A stretch of 64,000 nt of DNA, from the NCBI GenBank assembly GCA_002794775.1, contig NBAY01000074.1, forward strand, positions 62,001-126,000. The letters are read 5' to 3'. Positions 46,644 through 57,980 of the stretch are shown one piece after another. Numbering within the stretch: the stretch's first letter is position 1; the number at the start of each line of letters is the position of its first letter. A program made the translations under genes and the position numbers. This DNA is from Porodaedalea pini. Its lineage: Eukaryota; Basidiomycota; Agaricomycetes; Hymenochaetales; Hymenochaetaceae. The notes under the pieces are model-generated. The model ran no database searches. It was not told where the DNA came from and worked only from the letters and a program-made list of their open reading frames with translations.

Positions 46644-47585
46644 TGTTAGGGTCAGGCGAATATTCCAATTCTTTAACCACGAAGGTGTTGCCTTCCGGAC
46701 TGTATGGTCCTGTGAGTGGTGTATTACCGAGACGACTTTACTTATCTTCGACCGATCCCGTAACCAGCTTCTCCTTCGCTGCCCTTATCAGGTGGAACCT
46801 GAGGTTGGTATTGAAAGCACTTAGTTACAGCAGATAGGGGAGGTAATGCCCTAGAGGGTCGAGAGACGTTCGGTTATGCTGCGATGTTGTCTAGGAGGCA
46901 AACTGCAAGGCTTGGCGTAGCCGAGATGCACTCAACCAGACTTGGTTCTGTGGACAATGAGAGGAACCTTCTAAGCGTGGCGTAGCTGAGGATCTACTCA
47001 ATCAAAGTCAATCCTTATTCAACTTGGGACAAATCCTCAACCCAGTATGGGGCGGACTCATTATTCAACCAAGGAGGATATTACACAGTGGTAGTTATAG
47101 ATGTAGAGGTAGGGGTAAGAAGTAGCAGTGTTCTGTAACCTTCTGAAAAGGATGTAGAATAAAAGCGATAGAGAATGGGGATCTGGGGTGCTAGTTACTC
47201 GGCCTTATATAGCCTACTGAATTTCCAATTTCTTTACGTTCTGTCCAACCAGATGCCCTTCCGTCTCCTTCCTATGTTTCAGGTGGCTGCAGCACTTGGC
47301 TGCTGCGGTGGGGATGTGTGCACATGTACTCCATCCAATGGTTTTCTTGTATTCTGCAATTTAGACTGCGGTGTGAGTCACGTGATGTCATGACCCGCGC
47401 GCTCGGGTGAGTACATCACTGATTTGGTAGTCGGGCTCCCACGTTCTCCACATGCTTCGGTTTAATTAACTTCCTGCTTCTCCCGTGTGCTTCTATATCG
47501 GGGCTTTACTTCCCTGCTTCTCGAAGCGTCTTCCTTGGTTGTGGCACTGCATAGCCTATCGGGTTGCATTGCTGCGCTCGGGTGT

Positions 47586-48233
47586 TCATTCCTCCCATTC
47601 AAATCCATTGGGGATAACCATGTGGACCCATGGGTTATTCTTGGATCGCCATTCAGTGTCAGGTCCACTCGGTGATAGGGCTGCTCCGCCGAGACATGTC
47701 TCCATTGTAAATGGTGGGTCATGTGGTCCTAGGGCTAGAGTGATCTTGAATGTTCGTCTTCGTGACACGTGCTCGAATTCATATAGCGTAATCGTGCCTT
47801 GATGCTTTATGTCCCTGAGGTATGCCCAACAGTGCTTGAGTGCTGTTGTTATGTGTATCGGTATGTCATTCCCTTGTACTGGACTTGGGGTAGGTATTCG
47901 TATCATCATCTTGCAGTTCCTGCATTCTTCATGTGGCTCCTTATTGTATTGGATGACTGTATCCCATTTGTAGTTCTCCATGCCACGTTCTTCTTTACTG
48001 ATGTGGACTTTATATGTCTTGGCATCTCGATAGTAGATTGCCTGTCCTGTTTCAAAGTATGGGGATTGGCCTTCCCACTTGTGTGCTCGTAATGTGACGT
48101 CCTGGTCCATTAATCCTATTGTCTTCAGGAGTTCTGGGACCTTCTGTGCTACATTCTGTAGTAGCATGCACTTGGTGCATTGGGGATCAACCTCCATTGG
48201 TTGTCCTTTACTTTCTTGACGTTTGTGTGCCAT
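47586..48233 (-). CDS. Unknown 215-residue protein inside the 2.25 kb insertion
   Basis: An open frame from ATG 48233 (MAHKRQESKG) to TGA at 47586. It has two paired-cysteine sites, CTKC and CRNC, which could bind zinc, and otherwise YKVHISKEERGMENYKWDTV. No family recognised. The frame is unbroken in a region where other genes are decayed, which suggests a fairly recent arrival. Confidence 0.5.
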   Translation of the reverse strand: MAHKRQESKGQPMEVDPQCTKCMLLQNVAQKVPELLKTIGLMDQDVTLRAHKWEGQSPYFETGQAIYYRDAKTYKVHISKEERGMENYKWDTVIQYNKEPHEECRNCKMMIRIPTPSPVQGNDIPIHITTALKHCWAYLRDIKHQGTITLYEFEHVSRRRTFKITLALGPHDPPFTMETCLGGAALSPSGPDTEWRSKNNPWVHMVIPNGFEWEE

Positions 48234-48897
48234 GTCACAAGGTGTGACAGTGTAGCGTGACTGTGACTGACGGATTTTTGCCTGGGCAAGTATCCGTCAA
48301 GATCAGGTGACCACGTAATCACGTGTATGATCGATGATGATCTGCCTTGATCGACGTTTCCGAATGTGCGAAAATTTCCTTTCACCTTGTACTGGACTCG
48401 GGGTAGGTATTCGTATCATCATCTTGCAGTTCCTGCATTCTTCATGTGGCTCCTTATTGTATTGGATGACTGTATCCCATTTGTAGTTCTCCATGCCACG
48501 TTCTTCTTTACTGATGTGGACTTTATATGTCTTGGCATCTCGATAGTAGATTGCCTGTCCTGTTTCAAAGTATGGGGATTGGCCTTCCCACTTGTGTGCT
48601 CGTAATGTGACGTCCTGGTCCATTAATCCTATTGTCTTCAGGAGTTCTGGGACCTTCTGTGCTACGTTCTGTAGTAGCATGCACTTGGTGCATTGGGGAT
48701 CGACCTCCATTGGTTGTCCTTTGCTTTCTTGACGTTTATGTGCCATGTCACAAGATGTGACGGTGTAGCGTGACTGTGACTGACGGATTTTTGCCTGGGC
48801 AAGTATCCGTCAAGATCAGGTGACCACAGTATCACATGTATGGTCGACGATGATCTGCCTTGATCGACGTTTCCGAATGTGCGAAAATTTCCTTTCA
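47872..48897. repeat. Tandem duplication of about 512 bp
   Basis: Unit 1 (47872-48385) and unit 2 (48386-48897) are nearly identical, both starting CTTGTACTGGACT and both ending GCGAAAATTTCCTTTCA. Differences are few, so the duplication is recent. Confidence 0.85.
48303..48746 (-). pseudogene. Truncated second copy of the unknown ORF
   Basis: It shares the first 102 or so residues with the ORF that starts at 48233 (through TPSPVQG), then runs into the repeat junction and a different tail (RKFSHIRKRRSRQ). It results from the tandem duplication. Confidence 0.7.
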
Positions 48898-48971
48898 AAA
48901 AATATGCGTGGCTTGGCTCACAAACACAACTGCTGTGCACGTGCTTGCTCACATCAATGAAGGTAGCAAGT

Positions 48972-49396
48972 TGTTAGGCGGGAGTCCAGGAGAGGACTTG
49001 GACTGGGCAGGCCTCGGCTGACGGTCATCTGGGACGTGCTATACTCGAGCATAGACTCGGGACACGCTTACTCAGGCTAGGTCGTCGCGGAGGTAAGAGG
49101 ATTAATACAAGTCTAAACTAATACAAGGGGAACGAGTCTCACCTAGGTCATCACAGAGGTAAGAGGAAAAGCAGAACAAGGAGTTCATGTGATTCCTGAG
49201 ACCTTATATAGCAGCGACCGTGAGACTATATTATCTGAAGTTACATAAATGAACAGAATGGAACAAATGAAGGTCATGTGGAGGGAGTGTGGGAAATGAT
49301 TGAAAAGACAATTAAATATAATGAAAAGGAGCGATTAAAAGAAAGGAAATGGTAAAAAGGAAAAGAAAAGAAAAGGTGAAAGTTCAAGTCCTAACA
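48972..49396 (-). mobile_element. Solo LTR of the A/B family (425 bp)
   Basis: TGTTAGGCGGGAG to GTCCTAACA with target duplication CAAGT (48967-48971 and 49397-49401). Confidence 0.92.
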
Positions 49397-49574
49397 CAAG
49401 TGAGCAATTCAATATTCCTATTTATATATCATTGTTGGTTTGCATTCAGTGGTGGGCAGCCAGACAGTAGATTAGTTTTCCTTTAATATATTTGCATAAT
49501 TATGCTTTCAATCTAATTTGCTACATAAATCACAAAGAATCACTGAAAATGAGCAAGAAACAAGTGAGATAATT

Positions 49575-49950
49575 GAGCTCATCATGCGGCACAAATGAGC
49601 TCGAGGCCTTTGCCAACATGCGTGATAGATTGATCGATGCATGTGAAAATGGGCCTGGACACGTGCCCCCGGTGATCCTGGCGGCTCAGGTTCAGCCTCT
49701 GTGTGCATGCCTTTCATGATGTCACGCTGATTGGAACCAGTTCTTACTGCATATGGCAGCTCTTTCCCGAGGTTGGTTCACCCCCCAAAAAACAATGAAA
49801 GTCGTCGGATTTTAAATTTTATCTTTACATAAATAATTTACAGTATATTTTAGCTATTCATATCAAAAAGAATCAAGAGATTTGATGAAGAAATGAGTGA
49901 GCTGGTCGTGCTCATCATGCGGCACGATGAGCATGAGCTGTTTGACGACG
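49575..49950. repeat. Two related hairpins with the same loop
   Basis: GAGCTCAT-loop-ATGAGCTC near 49575-49602 and TGCTCATC-loop-GATGAGCA near 49909-49933 share the loop core ATGCGGCAC, while the stems differ in compensating ways. Nothing coding was recognised around them. Confidence 0.5.
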
Positions 49951-50097
49951 CGCGTGATGAGCAAGGCCATTTATGGCAGGCGATGCGCGTCGCTGGTGAC
50001 CGGTGAGTCCTGTTACCGGTTGTCAGCTGACCGGTAGCTAAGTTTTTGAATTCGCGTCAGTATTAAGCCCAGTAGGAGAGATAAACCCGGCAAGCAC

Positions 50098-50124
50098 CTA
50101 ATTAGAAGGAGTCCTTCTAATTAG
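50098..50124. repeat. 27-nt near-perfect palindrome
   Basis: CTAATTAGAAGGA and TCCTTCTAATTAG flank a single central G. It lies about 90 bp before the segmental duplication border. Confidence 0.75.
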
Positions 50125-50889
50125 ACTCTCTTATGTACGTACCCTAGGTGCCAGGGGTCCTGGTGTATCGGATGAAAATCTCGTCGAGCATTCTAAATCT
50201 CAATTCAGCTTGCCAAAATCTGTTAGAAGAAATGCCACATCGTAAGTGAAAGCAGTACTAGTATACATGTCTCAAGCAGTTGTCCCGCGAAAATGCAGTC
50301 AGCGATGTCGACTCGCAAAACGTATATCGCGAGGGCTTGTTGATCTGAATTCTTGAGTACGTAACCGGAGTTACCGCCAAAGAGCACGTGGCCATAGCCA
50401 AAAAAAAGGTTGGGCTTTTATTAGTTTTAAAACTACTTCCGTCGACATGATTCCATTCGTCGCGTAGCACAAGTAAAGAGCCAACCTTCAAAAGAAGCGG
50501 ATATCTGCTCTTACGCGCCGAAAATCAGTCAGGTTTTGACCACAGCAAGCTTACTAGCATAACATGTCGGTCATTGAGCGGCTTCTCCCCGACCTTCGTA
50601 GCCGCTGCCTGTAACGGAAGGCAAAAAACGATACTGTCGGACCTGTCGGACGCCGAGTTCAATCAGATAAGTGTATCACAAGAAGACTTCTCGTCAATGC
50701 TTCCATATGCTCAGTCTTTCTCAGGAGCTGCTTTTCCCAACACCCTAAAACAGAGAGAGAAGACACGGTGCGCGGCTGTAAGGATGGATATCCCATGTTT
50801 CTTGAACTCTCTTCGAAGAAGTGCGCATTAATGTGTCAATCATGCTGCACTCACCGATCGGAAAGAGCGGCTCGCCAACAGCTGAGGAG

Positions 50890-50896
50890 TATAAAG
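50890..50896 (+). promoter_or_regulatory. TATA box of A-T-R copy 3
   Basis: TATAAAG, 67 bp upstream of the ATG at 50957 and 25 bp upstream of the ATG at 50915. Spacing favours translation from 50957. Confidence 0.55.
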
Positions 50897-50956
50897 TGCC
50901 GGTCGGAGTAGAGGATGGCTCCGTACTTCAATCTGCTTCCGCTAACTCTATCGACA

Positions 50957-53900
50957 ATGACTCCAATCACCCATGGGCTTCATAGTACAACTTTCGCCCA
51001 ACCCCCACTTGATGGATCTCTCTGTCTCCCCGCTCTCTTCGACTGGCAGGGTTCTCACTCGGCGAAGCATCCCCTATTCGTCTTCGAGGATGTGCCAGGC
51101 TCGTTGAGGAAGATCCTCTGGGAGGAAGGCATCCAAGGCATGCACCGTGCAACGGAGTATGTCCGTCGTGCTGTCGGGAAAGGTGCCGACACGGCGAAAA
51201 AGCCAGTGATTGCTATACTCGCTGCTTCCGGTCAGTGATACTCACATGTGCTTCGAGCCCACTTCTGACTCTCCATCCATCACCTAGACACTATCACTTT
51301 TGCAACTTTCCTTGCCGGAGCGATGCGGACGAGTTGGACGATCTTCCCTATTTCGACGCGTAACAGTGTACCTGCTGTTGCTGCGCTGCTTTCGCAGACG
51401 GGGGCCACACACGTCTTCGTCTCGGGAGATAATCGCAACCAAAGTCTTGCAACTGCTGCACTGAAAGAGGGTCAGGACGGATCTGCCGTGATAAAACACG
51501 ATATGCCGGTGTTCGAAGATCTCTATCCGTGTATTGGAGTTGATCCGAACTTTGTTTCTTCTCCCTTGCCCGAATTCAACCTTGAGGAAACCCTGGTGGT
51601 TATTCATTCATCTGGTACGTTTCTACACTTATATTTTTGTCCTAGTCATGACCGAGAGGTCGTTTTGCAGGGTCTACGTCGTTCCCGAAGCCTATATATT
51701 TGGTGCAAAAGGCATTGATTTCGGTGATGGAATTGTCATGTACGCTATTAGCCCCACTTTCATTATCATTGTCTAAAGAACTTGTAACATAAAAGGTTAT
51801 GGCGAGGTCGATTTGGCCGGCAAAGTTTTCGCATTCCACGGCGTGCCCATGTTCCATGCCATGGGACTTGCTTGCCTATTTACCTCTGTGCGAACTACAA
51901 CGTTTTCCTCGTGCTACTTTCACTAAGGTATCTTTTTTAGACGGGAAGTGGCGTGACTGTCGCTGCTTTCAAACCGCAGGCACCTGCCGTCATCCCCAAC
52001 CCAGACAATGTCTTTCAGCAGGCGCTTGCGACAAAGTGTAATTATATGTTCGCGACGCCCACGTTCGTCGAGGTATTCCTTTTATTGTCTTCTACGCGCT
52101 TTCCGATCTTGACTTATCTTGACTTCCTTGTCAGACATGGTCGCAAAGTGAAAGTGCCGTCGAAAGTTTGAAGAAAATAGAAGGAGTCGTGCGTATTCGG
52201 TCACTCGGAATATGAAATACACGTTTGATAGCGATTTATCTTTGCAGATCTACGCAGGAGGCCCACTCAGCAAAGACGCTGGCGACCATCTCGCATCGAG
52301 AGGAGTGAATATATATACCGCCTATGGATTGTAAGCTTTTGTTGCCGACTTATATCGACATTGATTGAATACCATTCGTGATAGAACCGAGACGATGTCC
52401 ATTACTAACTTCCTTCCAAGTACGCCTTAACAATTGCCATCTTATCCCATTAGTTTGTTAATTGTCACATTGTGTACCATATAGAGCCGCCTGGAATGGA
52501 CTGGGAGTACTTCCAGATCTCCCCCGTCCGCAAGGTACATTGCATCGAACACGGTGACAACGAATATGAACTTGTCGTTCTCGTACGTCGATCTTCCGCC
52601 TTCGTTCAGATCTGCAAGACAGTTAACGAATGGAATTCATCACAGGCAACCGGTTCATACTCTCCTAGCGTGATCAACATACAGATCAACGGGCAGAATG
52701 GCATAGCGACTGGTGACCTGGTCAACCCGCATCCGACGAAGGAAGGACACTTCCGCATAGTCGGGCGTGCGGATGATCAGATCATGCACTCGACCGGCGA
52801 AAAGACAAACCCTACCCCTCTTGGTGCGTTCCATGTTTACTATCGTTCGCTCGTGACTCCAGATTAACCGGAATGTCCTTGTTAGAGAAAATGCTCAAGA
52901 AAGATCCGTTGGTGAGCGATGTGCTCATGTTTGGACGTGGCCGCTTCCACTGCGGCGTGCTTGTGCAACCGAAACCGCAATTTGCGTTTGATCCGTCGGA
53001 CACGACAAGACTCGCAGAGTTCAGGTCTCTCATTTGGTGAGTGGTTAAGGAGCACTTAGATTTAATTGGATCTTATTTGAGAATACAGGCCGACAGTTGA
53101 GAAGATGAACGCGTTTGCACCTTCTCATTCGCGACTATTCAAAGAGGTACGCAGCCTTTCACCTTTTTCTTGTCGTACAAGTCCAACCTTCTCTTCCAAA
53201 GATGATCATTGTCACACATCCATCCAAGACTTTCACGTATACCGCTAAAGGCTCGCTCCGTCGACAAGCAATCACCAAGGAGTATGCGGCCGAGATTGAA
53301 GCGGCCTATGCTGCAGTCAATGAAAGCTCGCAAGATGATATTGCTAGACCCACTGAATGGTCTGAGACTTCCACGGCGGAGTTTGTGCGAAGAGTTGTCG
53401 AGCAAACCATGAAAATAAATGACAGTTCGATCACTGATGACGTCGATTTATTCGAGTTCGGGTTGGACAGGTATAAATTTGGTTTCGCGTGACGTCTCGG
53501 AATATATTCTGAGCCCTCTGTTCTCAGTCTTCAAGCAACCTGGATCCGTAACTCCATCCTTCGTGTTCTTCGCGAAACGCATCCCTCAGTTGCGCGTTCC
53601 CTGTCTCCGAACTTCGTCTACGACCATCCTACCATTTTTCAACTCACCCAGTACCTATACAGCGCCGTGACAGGTGCTCCTTCGAAGCCAACTGACGGCG
53701 CGGAGGCGAAACGTCATGAACTGCGTGCTCTCGTCGACAAGTATACTCAGACATTCCCAGCGCTGAAAGGAGGTCGATCGAGCCTTCCAGACGGTGCTGT
53801 CGTTTTGATCACCGGAAGCACCGGCTCGCTGGGCTCGAACATCCTTGCGAAGCTTTTGCAGAATGCTGGCGTCAAGCGCGTATATGCGATGTCGCGTCCG

Positions 53901-55089
53901 TCATCCGACGGAGAGCCTGCGAAACAGCGACATGTCAAGGCATTCGAGCGCGAGGCTCTTGACGTGAAGCTTCTCGATGACGCAAAAGTGCAATTCTTTG
54001 AAGGTGACGCCTCGCACGCTGACTTCGCCATTGATAGAAAGCACTTCGAGGAGGTGAGTAAATGGAGACCCGTTTACAAGATCCGCTCGGACTGACAAAG
54101 TTTAGTTGCAATTTTCGGTGACTCACATTGTCCACAATGGTGCGCCGCTTTCGTGCTGGCATATATTTTACAGTGCTAATAAGTCCGTTGAATAGGCTGG
54201 CGAGTGAATTTCAACGTTGCTGTATCATCATTCGAGTCCAACATTCGGAGTGTTCGCAACTTCGTTGACTTCTCTCTTGGAGGCCCAGGACCTACACCAG
54301 CTCGGGTTATTTTCATCAGTTCCATTGGAGTCTTCCAAGGCGAGTCTGAAATATTTTTAACTCGTTCGAGTCTATGTTCTTATGCTCTTCACAGGTTACT
54401 CTGAGAAGAAACTCGGTCCGGAGGCGTACCTCGCACAGCCCGATAGCGCGATCGGGACTGGATACGCCGAATCGAAATGGGTGTCCGAGCAGATTCTGCA
54501 ACGCACATCACAGACTACTCCGCTGAGCTCTACTGTTGTGCGATGCGGCCAGATGACAGGTGGACCGAGTGGTGCATGGAACGAGCACGAATGGTTCCCG
54601 AGTCTCGTCAAATCGAGCGTTGCGATGAACAAGTTACCTGACACGGATGGCATCATAACCTTTATCAACGCGTACGATGCTGCGGGTGCGGTCGTCGACA
54701 TGCTGGATGCAAGGGAGCAAGTCGTGCACATTGTGCACCCGCACCCGGTCTCGTGGTCGTCTGTGATCGGCGCTTTCTCAAACGTGCTCGGAATCCCGAC
54801 CGTTCCATATTCTGACTGGCTTCGCTCGCTTGAGGAGGCAGCCGCCTCGGTCCCGTCTGACGCTGCAGCCATCGAGTCGGCACACCGCTCGAATCCAGCT
54901 TTGCGCTTGCTTCCGTTCTTCCGTGCATTCAGCAATGTTCAAGACGAATGTAAGGAGGCCCTGGGTTTCCCGCGTTTATCTTGCGAGAAGGCGACAGCCG
55001 TATCTCAATCCATGCAGCATGCAGACTCACTTGGTGAGCGAGATGTGAAACGCTGGGTCGCGAGCTGGAAGAAGTCGGGGTTTCTTTAA
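50957..55089 (+). CDS. Adenylate-forming carboxylic acid reductase (A-T-R), copy 3, apparently intact
   Basis: Seventeen exons join in frame to roughly 1,070 residues. Adenylation domain: SSGSTSFPKP (ATP loop), PMFHAMGLA, AYGLTET, GIATGDL and GRADDQIMHSTGEK. Carrier domain: GLDSLQA, where Ser takes phosphopantetheine. Reductase domain: ITGSTGSLGSN (NAD(P)H loop), VIFISSIG and GYAESKW (catalytic Tyr and Lys). In this family an acid is activated with ATP, loaded on the carrier and released as aldehyde by NADPH. There is no condensation domain, as usual for fungal aryl or alkyl acid reductases. The substrate cannot be told. The last intron uses a GC donor. The ATG at 50957 is chosen because the TATA box places the earlier ATG before the transcript start. 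It is probably the only functional copy here. Confidence 0.88.
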
Positions 55090-55104
55090 TACAACCAATA
55101 CTCA

Positions 55105-56680
55105 GTCATAGAATGGGGAGTATATCGAATATGTAGCTAGTATATACTGAATGAACATTGTACCCTCGAATACGACCGATCACCATGATGGAAAGGTAAT
55201 GGACACTTACCTTTGGAACTTGCTGCTGCTGTGGATGATTCACCCTTGGATTACAATGCACAATCCTTGTATAGTCTATCAGAAAGCCTGCAGCTGCTTG
55301 CCATTCATTGCCTGTCATATGTCAAACCCCAAAGCTAACTCTGTTCCGCTAGGCTCGATCTGAGGCTCTTCTGGTCTCAATCAAGCTAAGCTAGTGCAGA
55401 AGACCTCAAGAGTCTGAGCTTCCTCTGACTCGGAGCCTTTCTCTGCATTCTCCTGCATCTCTCGTTTCACGAGCATTAAAAACTCACGTTTACGAAATAC
55501 CTCTAGGCCTTCTCTGAATGCTTCAGTCTGCTTGGTATACACAGGGACTTACTCTCCAAGTGGTAGCTCGACTTCTAGCTTCACCAAACATGAACGGCAG
55601 TATGGATTTAAATAGGCTTGTCACTATTCCTTCAGATATTACCTTGAGGTTGATGGTGGAGAAAGAGCGAGGACAAAAGAAATAGCTTTATAAACTACTG
55701 GACTACCTGTCCGCTATGCATGCGCACTTTGTGATGAGGGGTCTTGAAAACATGTGCATCTTCGGTATTGTCACAAAACTCTGATCGTTCTCGAGCCCGA
55801 ACTTGAACGTATTGCTTCGGTGTGCCAAGGCGTTTTGTCCCAAATGATGAAAGCGAGCATAAGCTTCTTTGTTCATAAAACATTTCTCTGCATAGGTACA
55901 GTGCGCAAAGAAGTTGTATCATCTTATGGGCTGCTCGTCAGCCATTCGAAACTCGTGCCACAGACGGTATGGGCGGGAACATCTACTTTGCACCGTCCGC
56001 TGGGAGATAAAACGGCCTTGCCCGAAAGCGCAATCGAGTTAAGTCTAGACCCCCGAAGGTGCAAAGCGACTCGTGAGCTTTGCTGCTACTAGATTTAAGG
56101 GTTGTCGTAAGTAAGTAAAATTGAGCCTTATCGTCGTTTTGACGGAGCTGAGCTGGGACGCACCTTTTTTGATTACAGAAAGGGCTCGGCTAAGAAGCGC
56201 AACCCGAAGGGATTGTGAAGCATTTGCTGCTTTCCCCTTGTTAGTTAGGGGTTTGAAGACGAGGTTTTCCCGAGAGATCGCATGAACGATTGTCCGGGAC
56301 CTTACACTGGGTTCCCAAATGTCCCTTCGTAGATAGTTTTTCAACTGAGGTGGGCTACCAGCGAAAGCCTTCTACCTAAGGATATTTGCTGCACAGGGAA
56401 AACGGCTGAAATCTCGTCAGGTTTCCATAAAACGATGTAGCAAAGCGTACGACTGAGAGGATAAGTATACGAAGAGTACATACACTTTCCAAGTTCGAGT
56501 CGAAATTCAGTCCTCGCCGCGTCAGAGGAAACGTGGCGCTGCTGCTGGCACGCGACCAAGGTCGCCAAATAAAGACAACGCGACAAGGTACGATGTGCTC
56601 ATTCGCCCCTCCTTCACTGACGTTTGTCTGACGTGCCCCTTTTATCGTCGCTCTTTCTCCCCTGCGATCACTATCGAGCA
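55105..56680. other. Intergenic, no gene recognised
   Basis: No convincing coding frame. Frames near 55151, 55754 and 56376 lack motifs and overlap one another. The right end should hold the SPC2 promoter. Confidence 0.45.
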
Positions 56681-57566
56681 ATGGCGAAGCGAAAGGCGGC
56701 AAATGGCTCTGCGAAGAGTGCGGCCGACGCGTCGGCGTCGGCATCGAATTCAACACCCGTAGATGTGACGCCAGTAGCGGGTGGGGACACGAGCCGCGTG
56801 GACATACTCGCCGCGAGCGCAGCCCTGACGGAGCGCGAGCCCATCAAAGTGAACAACATGAACGCGTCCGACTTGAAAAATGCATGTGACGATGCGGTGA
56901 AGAGGGTGCGTTTCTCTTTGCTCCTGTCGTGTTGCGCGTCGCACTGACGGATGTTTGCGATTCTCGTATTGTTCTCAACTAAACAGCTGCTGTCACAACC
57001 GAATCTGTTCCAGGAAAAGCACACGCATACGGACGTAAAACTCCTGCTTGGATGGGCCAGCGTGTTCATCGCCGTGGGCACGGCGGTCTATGGGTGGAAA
57101 GTCGAATTTGAGCAGGCTAAGCCGCTCGTATGGGCTGGCGTCATCTTGTACGTCCTTCTCATTACAACAGTTTGGTTCACATTTAATATATTCCTAACTC
57201 TGTCCCTCTTGTTTACGCTGCAGATACTCACTCCTAACTTCGGCCTCGACATTATATTCGTTCTTCGTTGAGAAAGACACGGTATTTGTTGGACGACGCA
57301 GAACACTTGCGAAGCGCGTCGAGACAGAACACATCACCGTCGCGTCGCGCTCGCTCCCCGCAGCCGTGCCCAACTCCGCGCCTCGTTATCGTGCTTCTGT
57401 CGCATATGTCCGCTCATCAAATGGCGGAAAGTCGCTACTTGGCCGCGGGCAGGCTTCTGAGGAGCACGCGTACAACGAATTTTTCGATGAGGAGGGTACG
57501 ATGGATCAGGAGCGATTTGAGCGTTGGGTGGGTGAGTTGGTCGAGAGGGTTATGGATGGGCGATGA
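56681..57566 (+). CDS. SPC2: Signal peptidase complex subunit 2
   Basis: Exons 56681-56905, 56987-57147 and 57224-57566 give 242 residues. The second intron uses the GTACGT donor at 57148; the downstream GTTTGG would break the frame. The N-terminus is Ala/Ser-rich, then VNNMNASDLKNACDDAVKR, QEKHTHTDVKLLLGWASVF and a membrane hairpin (SVFIAVGTAVYGW; VWAGVILYSLLTSASTLYSFF). After it come VEKDTVFVGRR and a cytosolic tail ending ERFERWVGELVERVMDGR. This is the order of SPC25/Spc2, a non-catalytic ER membrane subunit of the complex that cuts signal peptides. Length fits the family. No lesion seen. Confidence 0.9.
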
Positions 57567-57980
57567 CCGCAATGTTGCTGTATCCATTCAGTCTTTCTTC
57601 AACTTCTGGCTTTGATTTCTGCTTATGCATCCTTTTTGTTGTCATGCACTCCATATATTTTTGCGCCCTTACGCTTTCGCGCTTCTCTGCTGTGGAATCA
57701 AAATACCAGATTCCAGCCTTAGCTGGCGGTTGTGCTTTTACTGCTGGCTTGCTTGTTCTTATTTGCTTACGAAATTCAATCATGTGCAAGCTTCTTTACG
57801 ATCGCGTCGCGCGTCGTCTTTGTTCTCAGCCCACTTACTTCGTCTTGTCCAGCGCGTTTAGCAAGCGAGAGCTTTTCTCGTACCACATTACGTCGAGCAC
57901 ATTGGCTGATCTACTACTCCTTGTCAAGCATACATAAAGCCGGACGTTCATCTTCTGGTATCTTGCTGCTCCCTTCCGCG
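57567..57980. other. Intergenic between SPC2 and ERG2
   Basis: 414 bp, T-rich, with no gene; contains the SPC2 3' end and the ERG2 promoter. Confidence 0.5.

Larger units (their letters stand above)
46644..48897 (-). mobile_element. 2.25 kb insertion of unknown class carrying an ORF
   Basis: The tract starts TGTTAGGGTCAGG and ends CCTTTCA, with AAAAA on both sides (46639-46643 and 48898-48902). The left part has a minus-strand TATATAAGG near 47210 and resembles an LTR promoter, but no matching right LTR is present. The homopolymer duplication is weak evidence, so the borders are tentative. It may be a truncated or non-autonomous LTR element that captured a gene. Confidence 0.4.
50210..55104 (+). 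repeat. Segmental duplication, unit 2 (contains A-T-R copy 3)
   Basis: Matches 16270-21150. Homology to DNA after copy 1 continues leftward to about 50165, so the copied tract began in the copy 1 to copy 2 intergenic region before the Plavaka-like element arrived, or came from a chromosome lacking it. Confidence 0.88.

Noticed and set aside
47870..48897. The 512-bp tandem units as LTRs of one element
   Set aside because: The two units are adjacent with no internal region between them, so they are a tandem duplication.
57160..57271. GTTTGG donor for SPC2 intron 2
   Set aside because: It breaks the frame after the acceptor at 57223; GTACGT at 57148 restores the expected family sequence.
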